Shown piece by piece: positions 54,686 through 64,000 of a stretch of 64,000 nucleotides of DNA (positions are counted from its first letter, which is position 1; every line of letters begins with the position of its first letter). The position numbers were made by a program, and so were the translations under genes. Under the pieces are notes generated by a model. The model saw only the letters and a list, made by a program, of their open reading frames with translations. It was not told the origin of the DNA and searched no databases. Source of the stretch: Magnaporthiopsis rhizophila (taxonomy: Eukaryota > Ascomycota > Sordariomycetes > Magnaporthales > Magnaporthaceae); the NCBI GenBank assembly GCA_003049465.1, contig PYSS01000033.1, forward strand, positions 227,104-291,103, given 5' to 3'.

Positions 54686-55617
54686 GGCTGCGGCCAGCTC
54701 GGCCTCGAGGACTTGGATCGCGGGCGTTGGCTCATGGGGAGGTCGAGAATACTGATGACCTCAGGCTGCGTAACGGGAAACCGCCATCAAAGGAAGTGAC
54801 ATTGGGCAGAAGCGGGCCAACAACGCACGTGCCATCACAGCTCGGGGTACGCCAGCCAGCCTCATCGGTGTCCAAGTCCAACATAGGGATGTTGTACGAT
54901 TTTTGTACCTCTGTATTTTTCGAATTCCCGTATGTATCCTTTCCATTTCCTTTTCTTTTTTTCCTTTTACTGTTCAATATTATTGTGGCAGCGGCAGGAG
55001 GCAGCAAAAGGCCAACTAGGTAGTCCGGTGCCTCCACCTGCACAGGCCATGACATCACTGACTCCATGCATCTTCCAGTAAGCACGCCTAATTCAGCTCT
55101 TGTAGGAGTCTGAGGTGCTCTAGTTCCAATCCTTTGTCACCAACTCGCATTTTGATACCTGGTAAATTACCGTACACATACAGCCAGGCAGATGTGCCTG
55201 GATGTTGGGATTCGCACGGCCGCTTGCCAGTCACGCAGATCAGAAAAAAGAATACACTAAAAGGCCCGAATAAGGGGAACGTTTTTCAACCCCTTTGTTC
55301 AAATGTATTGATAGTGATAAATAACCTCTTTTTAAAAAAGCGGATTGTATGATAAGTAAAAAAACGCTGGTGGTATTATTTCCCCTTTCCCCTTTCCTTT
55401 CCTATTTCCTTTTAGAGGAATAGAGATTCTGGCTGCGGTCAGTTTCTCCTGGTGTATTGCCCTCCTAGTTTGCGTGCCAGCCAGCCCTACCACCACTCTC
55501 AGCTGAGGCCATCCGCATCCCTAGTGTACCCAATGTCACATCTCAGCTAGGAATCCAAATCAAAACACTCTGCTTCCACCCCGGAACTCACCCACCGCCG
55601 CCCCTATAGTGGAAAAA
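54686..55617. other. Intergenic with poly-pyrimidine repeat
   Basis: No gene seen. 55379-55415 (TTTCCCCTTTCC...CTATTTCC) is, on the minus strand, a degenerate copy of the GGAAATAGGAAA minisatellite seen at 15109. The first 100 bases hold the vps39 promoter. Confidence 0.5.
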
Positions 55618-56582
55618 ATCCCCGATTCCTCTCCTCCGACCCCAAAGTAGGTGAGCCACCCTACAAATGGCAAGACTTCAAGCATCCGCGGCTCAGGGCG
55701 TACCCTCACCCGCCCGAGTCGCTTCGGTTCCGGAACTTTGTCGGCGCCGGCGCGGAGGGCATGGTATTCCGGTGCCGTACACGCGATGACGAGGAGGTGG
55801 CTGTCAAGGTGGTAAGTAAGCCTGCCAAGTTTTAATATCGCAGCGAAACGCTAACCGGCTACAGCATTTTCTAAACAAGCTCCCGCCACAGCCAGAGTGG
55901 AGCGACTAGCCCGGCGCCCGCATGTGGCCCTTTGAGCGCGAGTGCGTCAACTGCGCCGTCCTGGAGGTGATGGCGACTAGCTTGCGAGAGGCGGCCGCCA
56001 GTGGCCGGCCCATTTACCTTCACCGAGGGCCAAAAAACGCGCCAGGACACGCTCCGCAACATCCGGGCGTTTTCACAGGAATGGAGTCAGAACGGCCACT
56101 GGGCTTCAAGGCGGTTGTGGTTAAACCCCAAATCAGCGAATGCCTGGGCTGGGTGCGGCTGGACGGCGAACATGTATGGTCGCTGGTGCCAGGTTCAGGG
56201 TCGACCCGTACCGCGGCCTGGACACGAGGTTGCCGTGGTACTACGGCATGGTGTACAGATATGTTCCCCGGGGCACGGCGCTCGATGACGAGGTCGTCCA
56301 GGCGCAATACGACATTATTACCTGGCGGGCTTCTGCGTCGCCAACTTCAAGGAGGATAACCGGCGCGGGTCCGGCGTCCTGGTGGACCTTGCTGATCTTG
56401 TGCTGCCGCATCTACCGCGGTGGCAGAAGGGGAGCTACGGACGGAGAGTGAAGAAGGATGACGGAGTGTATGATTTGGAGTACCCAACAGGTGGCGGAGG
56501 ATGCGGGAGCGCTGCAGAGGGGCATGGGCCGGCACTGAGACGAAGGAGAAGGACAACCTTGGATTCACGCTTCGACCATTGA
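55618..56582 (+). pseudogene. Kinase-like gene with stop and frameshifts
   Basis: A recognisable N-lobe comes first: KVGEPPYKWQDFKHPRLRAY, LRFRNFVGAGAEGMVFRC and EEVAVKV (Gly-rich loop and the kinase VAVK). An intron (55812-55864, GTAAGT...ACAG) follows. Exon 2 reads HFLNKLPPQPEWSD and hits TAG near 55908. Downstream family motifs continue in shifting frames: MWPFERECVNCAVLE, GRPIYL, DTLRNIRAFSQE, GFCVANFKEDN and SGVLVDLADLVLPHLPRWQK. The usual catalytic HRD/DFG motifs are not evident in this family. It is a decayed member of a fungal kinase-like family related to that at 6807-7409. Confidence 0.75.
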
Positions 56583-57094
56583 CATGAGATATTCGACGAA
56601 GACTTTCCTAGAGCACAACGTGATCTCCAAGTCTCCCTGTTCCCGCCGGTGAACGGCGCTCTCGGGCACGCGGGAAAGGATGCCGACTTTAACCTGCCGA
56701 GCGTAGACGGTAGATACTCGACAACGGGCAGGATACAGGATGGCCCCGGGGCAGTGGGCTATAAAATAAAAAACCGAAAACGATAAACAATAATATCGGC
56801 CTTGGAATCTCGCAAAACGGATATTCGGGGGATTTAAAAGGACGCTTTTCACCTAGTTTTATATGACGGCTATGTCGCCTAAAAAAAAAAAAAAAAAAAT
56901 AAGCTACTATTAAAAACCTGCACCGTGGAAAAGGCTGCGCACAAGATAGGTGACATGTACGTGTTCCCATATGTTGGTGGTCTACAGGAGAAGGAAACAG
57001 CAGAGGCGACAAAAAAGGAAATGCCGAGTAGCATGTCGGGACTGCATTGTTATTCGAGCAACATGCCAGGCATCAGATAGATCAGCAGTAATAG
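56583..57094. other. Convergent intergenic region
   Basis: Holds an A-run at 56881-56899 and no gene. It separates the kinase-like pseudogene from the transporter's 3' end. Confidence 0.6.
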
Positions 57095-59915
57095 TTACAT
57101 GCCAATGATGACCATCGCGCCGTACCCGAGCGTCACCACAACCACAAGGGTTATTATGCTGCTCGGGACGCCCCTGCTGATAAAGTGCTTGACCTGGAGA
57201 TATCTCTGGCCCGTGGCGTCCTCCTTCATGATGGCGGCTGTCGGTAACGATTTGATTAGCTGTACGTAAATACGTACCAAAAGACGAAACGGTAGAGGCG
57301 GGCAAAAACTCACTCATATTCGGAAACCCGCTCGTGGGCAGCCCCATGGCGGCGCTGCACATCAGCACCCCGCCCATGACCAGCAGATTGGGGTGCGGCT
57401 CGTCCATGCTGCGGCCGATGTCGTAAACCAGCGGCAAAAAGATGAGGGCGGCGACGGTGTGGCTGATGAAGGTGGCGATGACCAAGATCAGCGACGAAAA
57501 GACTACGAGCACGCCGTAGAGGCTGATGCCCTCGACGCGGACGCCAATGTCGTCGGCCAGGGTGTGCAGCAGGCCCGACGACTTGACCGACTTGCCCAGG
57601 GCCAACCCGCCGGCCGCCAGGATGATGATGGTCCAGGGGAAGTTGTTGAAGTCCTCCTTGGTCAGCAGGCCGATGCCAAAGAAGAGCACGAGCGGGATGA
57701 CGGCGATGACGCCCATGTCGCCAAAGACGCTCTCGAGCTGGTGGCTGCCGCACCACAAGGCGATGGTGGCCACCGTCACGGCCGAGACGAACCACTGCGT
57801 GCCCGTGAAGGGGTCCTTGACGGGCCTGATGGGCACGATGACGGTGCCCCGGCCCGGCTGGAACGTCGCCAGGAGCAGGGCCCAGATCAGGCCGATGGAC
57901 ACCAGGCCGACGGGGATGACGATGAAGAACCAGTCGCCCCACGTCGGCTCGGGCTGCATGATGCCGATGGCCACGACGTTCTGGGGCGACGCGATGGGCG
58001 AGAGCATGCCGCCGATGTTGGACGCCAGGGCGATGCCCATGATGAGGGCCTTGGACATTGGGGACCCGTTGGGGAGGTTTCGGAGCATCGGCTAAAGGGG
58101 GCTCGTGTCAGCATGGCTTTAGGTTACGGACAAGGATTGATCCCTCAGGGGTGCTGACCTCGATGATGGAAAAGCAGAGGACCGGCGCGGCGACGTTCGA
58201 GATCAGCATGCTCGCAAAGGCGGCGACCAGCATGCTGGCCAGGAGCACGGTCCGCGGCTTGGTGCCGGCCTTGCTGAGCACAAAGGTGGCGATGCTCTTG
58301 TCGATCTTGCACTTGGACAGCGCCGCCGCGAGGGTGAAGCCGCCGAGCAGGAGCATGATGACGGGCGTCCACATGGACGCAAAGACGTACGCGGTCGCCT
58401 CCTTTGAGCTGAGCCTCTTTTGCGGCGGGTCGTCGGATCGGACGACTCTCAGGACGATGCAGAGAAAAGGGATCGTCAGAGAGGTGACGAAGAGGGGGAT
58501 GGCCTACGAGAGAGAGAGAGAGAGGTGTTAGACGGAGAACCTGGGCTGTGCATGTATAGCAACTAAGCCCGCCACATACCTCGGTTGCCCACATCAAGCT
58601 GGCAAACACCAGCATCGCCAGGCAGTTCTGCTGCTCCGGGCTCTTCATGATGGGAATGACTAGCAGCGCGGCGAAGACGGCCGTGATGACGACCAGATTA
58701 AGCATGGCGGTGCTGAACAGCCACGCCGGGCACCTGAAGCGGCCCAGCGGAGTGACAATCTCCTTGGTCGGGATGGCGACCTCCTCGTCGCCCTGCAGGC
58801 GGGCGACACCGGCGGAGGCGTCGCGGCCGAGCAGGGCGCGGCCCAGGCTGGCGGCTTCGGCGCGGCGCTCCATGCCGATCATGTCACGCCAGACCGTGTT
58901 GCGCTCCCAGACGACGTGCTCGCGGAGGTGCGAGCGCAGGTCGCGGCGGGCGACGGCGAGGTCGCCCTGGACGGCGAGGTCGGCGTAGGCGCGCTCCATG
59001 CTGGCGACGTGGCCCTCGATCAGCCTGGTCGCCTCCGGGCGAAAGGGATGGGCGGGCTCGACGGTGAACTCCATGTACCTCTGGCGCAGCTGGCGGTCGC
59101 AGATCTTGTCGAACTTCTTGAGCACCTTGCGGAAGCCCGTCTTGTTGAGCTGCGCGTACGACTTGAGCTCGCACAGCTGCACGTACAACGCCACGATGCG
59201 GCGCTTGAGCATAATGTCGGTCGAGTACAGCGCCGCCTGCTCGGCGTAGTCGTCGTACGTCGTGCTTTGCCGCCCTCCCCGGCGCGAGGTGCCGACGCTG
59301 GACCGTCGCTTGCCCCTCAGGGCCGCCGTCTCCCCCTGCCGCTGCTGCTGCTCCTCCTCGTCCTCGTCGCTGTCGTCCTCGTTGCCGCCCTCGGTTGACC
59401 CGCGGCTCATCATGCTGCCACGGCGTGCGTCCACCAGGGTCGAGAAGGATCGTTCTGATGGCTGGTGGGCCGTCTGGGTGCCGCCGCCGGGCCTGTCATC
59501 GCCTTCGCTTTCCGAGTCTCCAATGTCCCGAAGAAGGGCATTGACGTCGTCGACGAGCTCCTGCTCCTTGATCTGGTAGAAGGAGGTAATCTTCTCCAGC
59601 TCCACGTCTAGGGCCCGGGCGAACACCTTCTCGACGTCCTCCTCGCCGGAGATGAGAGGTCTGGACTCGGCGTCGGCGGCGAGCGAGTGGTTGATCGTCT
59701 TTTCGAGCTGGTAGATTCTGAAGTTTTTATTGGTGAAGAGCACCACCACGGTTAGCGGCGGCCCGAAAACAGCTCCACACACGCTCACACCTCTCTCTCT
59801 CTCGGAAATAGAAAGCGGAGGACGCATCATACAGCTTTTTCAGATTACTGTAGGCTATGTAGTGGCTGCTCCAGTCGGGCACGGCATTGAACTGGATGCT
59901 GTGGGAGAACTTCAT
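57095..59915 (-). CDS. pho91: SPX-domain phosphate transporter (Pho91-like)
   Basis: Minus-strand exons 59915-59833, 59717-58580, 58503-58159, 58091-57314 and 57237-57095 total 2,487 bases, giving 828 residues. The N-terminal SPX domain starts MKFSHSIQFNAVPDWSSHYI and continues AYSNLKKLIYQLEKTI, then FARALDVELEKITSFYQIKE and NKTGFRKVLKKFDKI; it senses inositol pyrophosphates. The C-terminal half is an SLC13-type permease with about a dozen membrane spans (WLFSTAMLNLVVITAVFAAL, SKALIMGIALASNIGGMLSP). It includes the paired hairpin motifs SNVAAPVL and TSGFPNM. Yeast Pho91 exports phosphate from the vacuole; plasma-membrane relatives Pho87/90 share the layout, so location is uncertain. The exon 1 donor (GTATGA) was chosen because it restores KKLIYQLEK. 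Confidence 0.92.
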
Positions 59916-61407
59916 GTCGTCCTGCTCCTGCAGCCACCGTCGCTTGGCCGCTCTCTTCTCCGACTCGGGAGGATGTGCAGCAGCAGAAAGCTCCTCGAGC
60001 TCGTAACCGCCCTGCTCCGGGGCGGCGGCGGCGTCGTGGTAGCGTCGGCGGGGGTCCGAGCGGCCTCGGCTTGGCGGTGCGTTGCTCCCTCCTCTTGCTC
60101 GGAATGTGTCTCCTGTGGGCGGTTGATTGGTTCGTTCAGCCGAGCCAGGAGGCGGCGGGTGGGCAGAGGAGGGATTCCCGATGATGGCCAGGGCCGAAAT
60201 GGTGACGAACTCGCGCGCCTGTTCTGTCGGGCGAAGACATCAGAGAAAAGCTTATGGTGCGAGCTTGACTTGACTGATGATTCTCGTGGTTAAAAGAGGT
60301 AAGCGTAGATGGGTACTTGACACGAGCAGGATTGGAGTGGCTCGTGCTTCTTGCCTGCCCGGAGAATCCCAGCATAAGCTTGGGTCATCTGAATGGAACC
60401 GTCAAGCATTGGAGGATGGTTGTGCTGCACATCGATTCTGCACATTGTACCTAGATTGCATTACTTGTGCACACTCAACTTGGATCGCGGTTGACCACTT
60501 GAAACTGCACGTGTGGGTCACAGTTACTCTGTTAGGTCATTTTGACCAAGGCGTCAGACATTTCGTGATGAGCAGTCAGCTGAGATTAGGTTGAAGCTCT
60601 TTCCTAGGTTTCCATTCAGCCTTCGTCCTTTAACGTAGGGGTTTGAGTGAGCGATTAACGATTAGCACGCGTCTCACATTGTTCAAGCCGATCCTCATCC
60701 ATTTCAGCTCCCCGGGCTCCATGCCGATGCAGACGGCCCCGGCCACCTGACGACCCTCTGGGCTCTATTTTTGAAAAAAAGGCGCGCGGATGCCGTGACC
60801 CGGAGCCTGGGGCAAAGCCTCGAGCCACTGGCTTGCCAAGGTGATTGCCAAGACCAGGATCACCCCTGGCACCCATTTTATCACGTCCCCGTCCAATGGG
60901 AGTGGCCGAGCAACAAGGCTCTGAGCCGAGAAAATAGTGCTTGGTTTTGCCGTCTGTTTTTTTCTTTTTCTTTTTTTTCTTCTTCAGCGATGGTGACGAC
61001 GGTGGGGCGAGACTATTTAATGCAAGGGAGCGCACATCATTCGAGCCAAACTCGCGATCAGCACCAAACGGGACACGGCGCAAGGGAGGGAGAAAATAAC
61101 AGCAGATGGGGCGGAATGGATGACGCTCTCGAGGGTGCGCCACAGATGTCTGCCTGACCCAAGTGAGCGGCACTGATGTGTAAAAAGGGCGACGGGAGCC
61201 AAATTTCATCACCAACAACCTCGTGCATGAGCCCCTCAACCACAGCTACCCACTTACATACCCCCATACCACCACCGATAGCAATACCCGTCTGCCTGTC
61301 TATTTATTTGCGACCCGTTCCCACGTCTCTTTTGTCTGCTGGGTCGAGTCTCGCCTCCCCAGAGATTCAGGATTAGACAGAGCTCCCAAGTCTACATACA
61401 AACAACC
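59916..61407. other. Divergent intergenic region
   Basis: About 1.5 kb between two divergent genes, with no supported coding frame. The T-rich stretch at 60955-60985 and the CA/CT-rich DNA at 61200-61400 are promoter-like. Confidence 0.55.
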
Positions 61408-62327
61408 ATGTCCGCAGATGTACCACCCAACCCTCCCGCAGACGGGTTTAACCCGCCGGCATCCATCATGCCTGTTCTGGACGTCATGTGCGCGTTCGCC
61501 GCAATAACTCAGGGCCACAACCGCCGCACCGTGGCGATGACGGCGCCAGAAAGCTACGGGCTGGTAGACCACATGCGGCCCGAGGAGCTCGAGCGGCTCG
61601 ACTTCCCGCTCTCGCCCGACCAGTGGTTCGCGCTGCGCGAGCTGCTCTGGCCGCCCGACGACAAGGACCGGCTGGCGGCGCACCTGTCGCAGAAGCAAAG
61701 GCGGGACGAGGCGTTCAAGAAGGCGACGGCGGGCATCGTCGCCGCCGCCGAGCGCGAGCGGGCCGCCTTCGAGCAGGTGCAGGAGGCCGAGGAGCGGCGC
61801 CGCGCCATGGTCCGGAACCTCGAGGGCGCCGTCGGGCGGATGCGGCCGCCGCTGTCGCTGAAGATGACGCTCGAGCAGCTGGGCCAGTTCGTCGACGAGC
61901 AGGTGGCGCTGGACTACTTCCTCACGCCCCGGCCCACCCTCACCATCCGCCGGCCCCTGCCCGAGCACAGGCGCCTGACCATGGCGGTGGCGAACCTGCT
62001 GCTGACCCGGCTCGAGTCCATGCTGGGCGTCGTCGAGGCCGACAGGCTGTGGGAGCAGTCCGAGACGGCCATCAGGTTCGTCGGGCCCGACATTGGGGAC
62101 GGAGGCTTCGTTTCCGAGCAGGTATGCCCCGACGCCGGCATCGGCTGCGTGTCGGCCCTCGACGGCAGCAGCGACAACGACCACTACTTTCCCGGCATCG
62201 TCATCGAGATCTGCTTTTCGAACGATCGGTCTATTGCTCGCCGAGCCCAAGGTATGTTTACTTCTCCATCTTTAACCATTCAGTTTCCCTTCGCTTCTCC
62301 TTTTTCACGCCAGCAAGCGAGTCAACC

Positions 62328-62374
<47 letters not shown>

Positions 62375-62930
62375 TANAAAAAAAAAACTGACACGACAGA
62401 ATTTCACAGAATACATCCAAAAAAGCAACGGCAACATCCGCTGCGTCGTCATGATCACGGTCGAGTGGCGGCCCGAGAGCCAGCTGACGACGGATGTCGG
62501 CCTCCCTCCCGTCGGCGTGCGGCTCGACACCATCGAGCCCGACCTGGTGCGCGCGCTCGACGTGCGCGCCGTCGTCGCGTCGGACCCCAACTACAACCTC
62601 CGCCTGGCGCGCAGCCACGTGGACGACAAGGCCGGCCCGGACGAGGCCATCCTGCTCCCGCTGGGCAGGCTGCTCGAGGTCATCGACAAGGAGTACGGGC
62701 CCCCCGCCGCCGCGCCGCCCATCCCCGGGAAGCCCATTCGGATCCCCCCGACCCCGGATCCGCGGGAGGTTGAGGCGGACGGTTATGTCGATGTGAGGCA
62801 CGAGGATTGTCGTATCGGGGCGGCGGGGCTCGAGGTGAAGGTCAAGGTGGAGGACGAGGGCGAGGGCAAGGGCGAGCATGACGTCAAGGTGAAGGTCGAG
62901 AGGGAAGACGACATAGATATGATCGGTTGA
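61408..62930 (+). CDS. Uncharacterised 454-residue fungal protein
   Basis: Exons 61408-62251 and 62410-62930 total 1,365 bases. The intron (GTATGT...TTTCACAG, phase 1) contains a long poly-A tract. Residues 75-150 form a charged helical region (LSQKQRRDEAFKKATAGIVA, AAERERAAFEQVQEAEERRR). The conserved-looking core is LPEHRRLTMAVANLLLTRLE, CPDAGIGCVSALDG, FPGIVIEICFSNDRS, then EYIQKSNGNIRCVVMITVEW after the splice. A D...VIEI...A..YI pattern is reminiscent of PD-(D/E)xK-like (Uma2-type) folds, but the catalytic Lys is not obvious, so this is only a structural guess. The tail has alternating Val-Lys-Val runs and acidic residues. No function can be assigned. Confidence 0.7.
62329..62387. repeat. 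Poly-A tract with one undetermined base
   Basis: About 43 consecutive A, then TATTA, an N at 62377 and ten more A, all inside the intron of the 454-residue gene. The N suggests the assembler could not resolve the run, so the length is unreliable. Confidence 0.9.
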
Positions 62931-63716
62931 TGACGCGGGGGCTGGATGGATGGGCGAGGCAGGCAAAAGGCAGACAAACAGGTGTGCTTTTTTTTTTTTT
63001 TTTTTTGGATTGGATTGGATTGCATTGCATCGCATTTGGGGTACAAGGAAGGACGTCGTCGTCTCTGGGAACTAGGTTTTCGAGGAGAGCATAGGTTTAG
63101 CCGCGCCTCCGAGACAAAAAAAAAAAGTCAATAAAAAAAAAAGAATCAATACCCATCATTTCCCGCCCCGAAAGCATTACTTGGCCACCTCATCCGTTTC
63201 TATCCAGCCCTTTGCCCAACCCAAATCTTCCAACATTCAACTTTTTTTCAGGCCTAGACAGATTGGCCAGGCGCCGGTCCGATTGCAGCACTGTCGTTGC
63301 ACGGCATGGTGTGATGGATTGGGTTGCTGGTGAGGTGAAGCAGTGGCACGTAAGAAATTGATGCGGCAGCGTTTATCCGGCAACTTGCGCCGTGCGCTGC
63401 TCATGATATGGACGGCCGTAAAATGGCCGTTGCTCCTGCTGTCCATTGTTCTCGGTGATATGGCCTCGAAATAACCAAGATGAACCGCAGAATATCAAAT
63501 GCCCCAGAAAAAGTGCCAACCTATGCCGTCGAAAATGGAGCAGCACCATAATAAAAAAAAAAAAAAAACATACCCCGACATTACCAGCCTAGATCTTCCC
63601 GCCAGGCGATACATATTATTACCCAAAAGAAAACATATCACCGGAGGGTATATAGCAGCAGCATTATGTGTGACGGCGACATTAAAAAATCCAACAAAAA
63701 TATACCCAAACTCCCA
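62931..63716. other. Convergent intergenic region
   Basis: Contains T- and A-runs (62988-63006, 63116-63142, 63551-63567) and no gene I can support. Confidence 0.6.
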
Positions 63717-64000
63717 TCACTGTTGCGGCGGCGGACTCCCCACCGAGCCTACAGACTGCGAGTGTCCATGCCCGTGACCGTGACCATGGCTGTGATTGTG
63801 CTGCCCCAGCCCCAGCACCCGCTGTATGCTCTTGCGGATCCCCTTGGGCGACGACGGCGTCGTCCCGTCCTCGTTGCTGTTGTTGCTGTCGTTACTGCCG
63901 ACGCGGCCAATCAGCCCGGCAAAGCTTAGGCGCCGCGGGACGACACCTCCGCCGCCGCCGCCGCCGGGGCTCCCTACCCCCCCGACGCCCGCCCCCGCCC
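63717..64000 (-). CDS. C-terminal end of an unidentified gene (runs off right edge)
   Basis: The minus-strand frame is open from the window edge to a TGA at 63719-63717, about 93 codons. It is Gly-rich at first, then VPRRLSFAGLIGRVGSNDSN, SSPKGIRKSIQRVLGLGQ and a His-Gly repeat (HNHSHGHGHGHGHSQS), ending PPPQQ. The biased composition and the RRLSFAGLIGR motif look like a conserved C terminus of a fungal protein, but I cannot name it. The alternating His-Gly run could bind metal. Confidence 0.5.
   Translation of the reverse strand, partial: AGAGVGGVGSPGGGGGGGVVPRRLSFAGLIGRVGSNDSNNSNEDGTTPSSPKGIRKSIQRVLGLGQHNHSHGHGHGHGHSQSVGSVGSPPPQQ

Noticed and set aside
1..64000. CRISPR arrays, bacterial operons, rRNA genes
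   Set aside because: None seen. Introns and gene families show a fungal nuclear genome; repeats present are micro- or minisatellites without spacers.

Overview
The window is nuclear DNA of a filamentous ascomycete. Genes carry short GT-AG introns and coding third positions are GC-rich. The accessory families (DUF7025-like AAA ATPases, HET, HNH, an F-box family and a lineage-specific kinase-like family) are typical of Sordariomycetes; a Magnaporthales-like fungus is my best guess, by family resemblance only.

Layout. 1-11.7 kb is accessory and unstable: a large AAA+ ATPase gene entering from the left edge that fuses two DUF7025-AAA modules, a relic of a second AAA copy, a decayed kinase-like gene, a frameshifted small Cys-rich gene, an intact F-box gene, a truncated ankyrin gene and two AT-rich blocks. 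12-20 kb has a secreted alpha/beta hydrolase, a broken HNH-nuclease gene with a 12-nt minisatellite in its intron, a reverse-transcriptase relic, a conserved fungal coiled-coil protein and a small I9 protease-inhibitor-like protein. 20-29 kb is housekeeping: a Hook microtubule-adaptor protein, Atg8 and coproporphyrinogen oxidase. 29-34.5 kb is again accessory, with a decayed DUF7025-AAA gene and a decayed HET gene. 34.8-62.9 kb is mostly housekeeping: a SWIM-domain protein, Rpn8, adenylate kinase, a PtaB-like LIM-binding transcriptional regulator, a non-coding snoRNA host gene carrying U14, an HbrB/Bit61-type TORC2 subunit, Gon7 of KEOPS, Vps39, a kinase-like pseudogene, an SPX-domain phosphate transporter and an unassigned 454-residue protein. 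A partial gene runs off the right edge.

The housekeeping genes are unrelated in function. Vps39 (vacuolar fusion), Atg8 (autophagy), HbrB (TORC2) and the SPX transporter (phosphate) all touch nutrient sensing and vacuole traffic, but nothing suggests a cluster. Most interesting are the double AAA protein, whose first ATPase core has lost key residues; the signs of reciprocal decay of a duplicated AAA/F-box block; and an intronic U14 snoRNA in a transcript that appears to encode no protein. All exon limits were read by eye from splice signals and reading-frame continuity.
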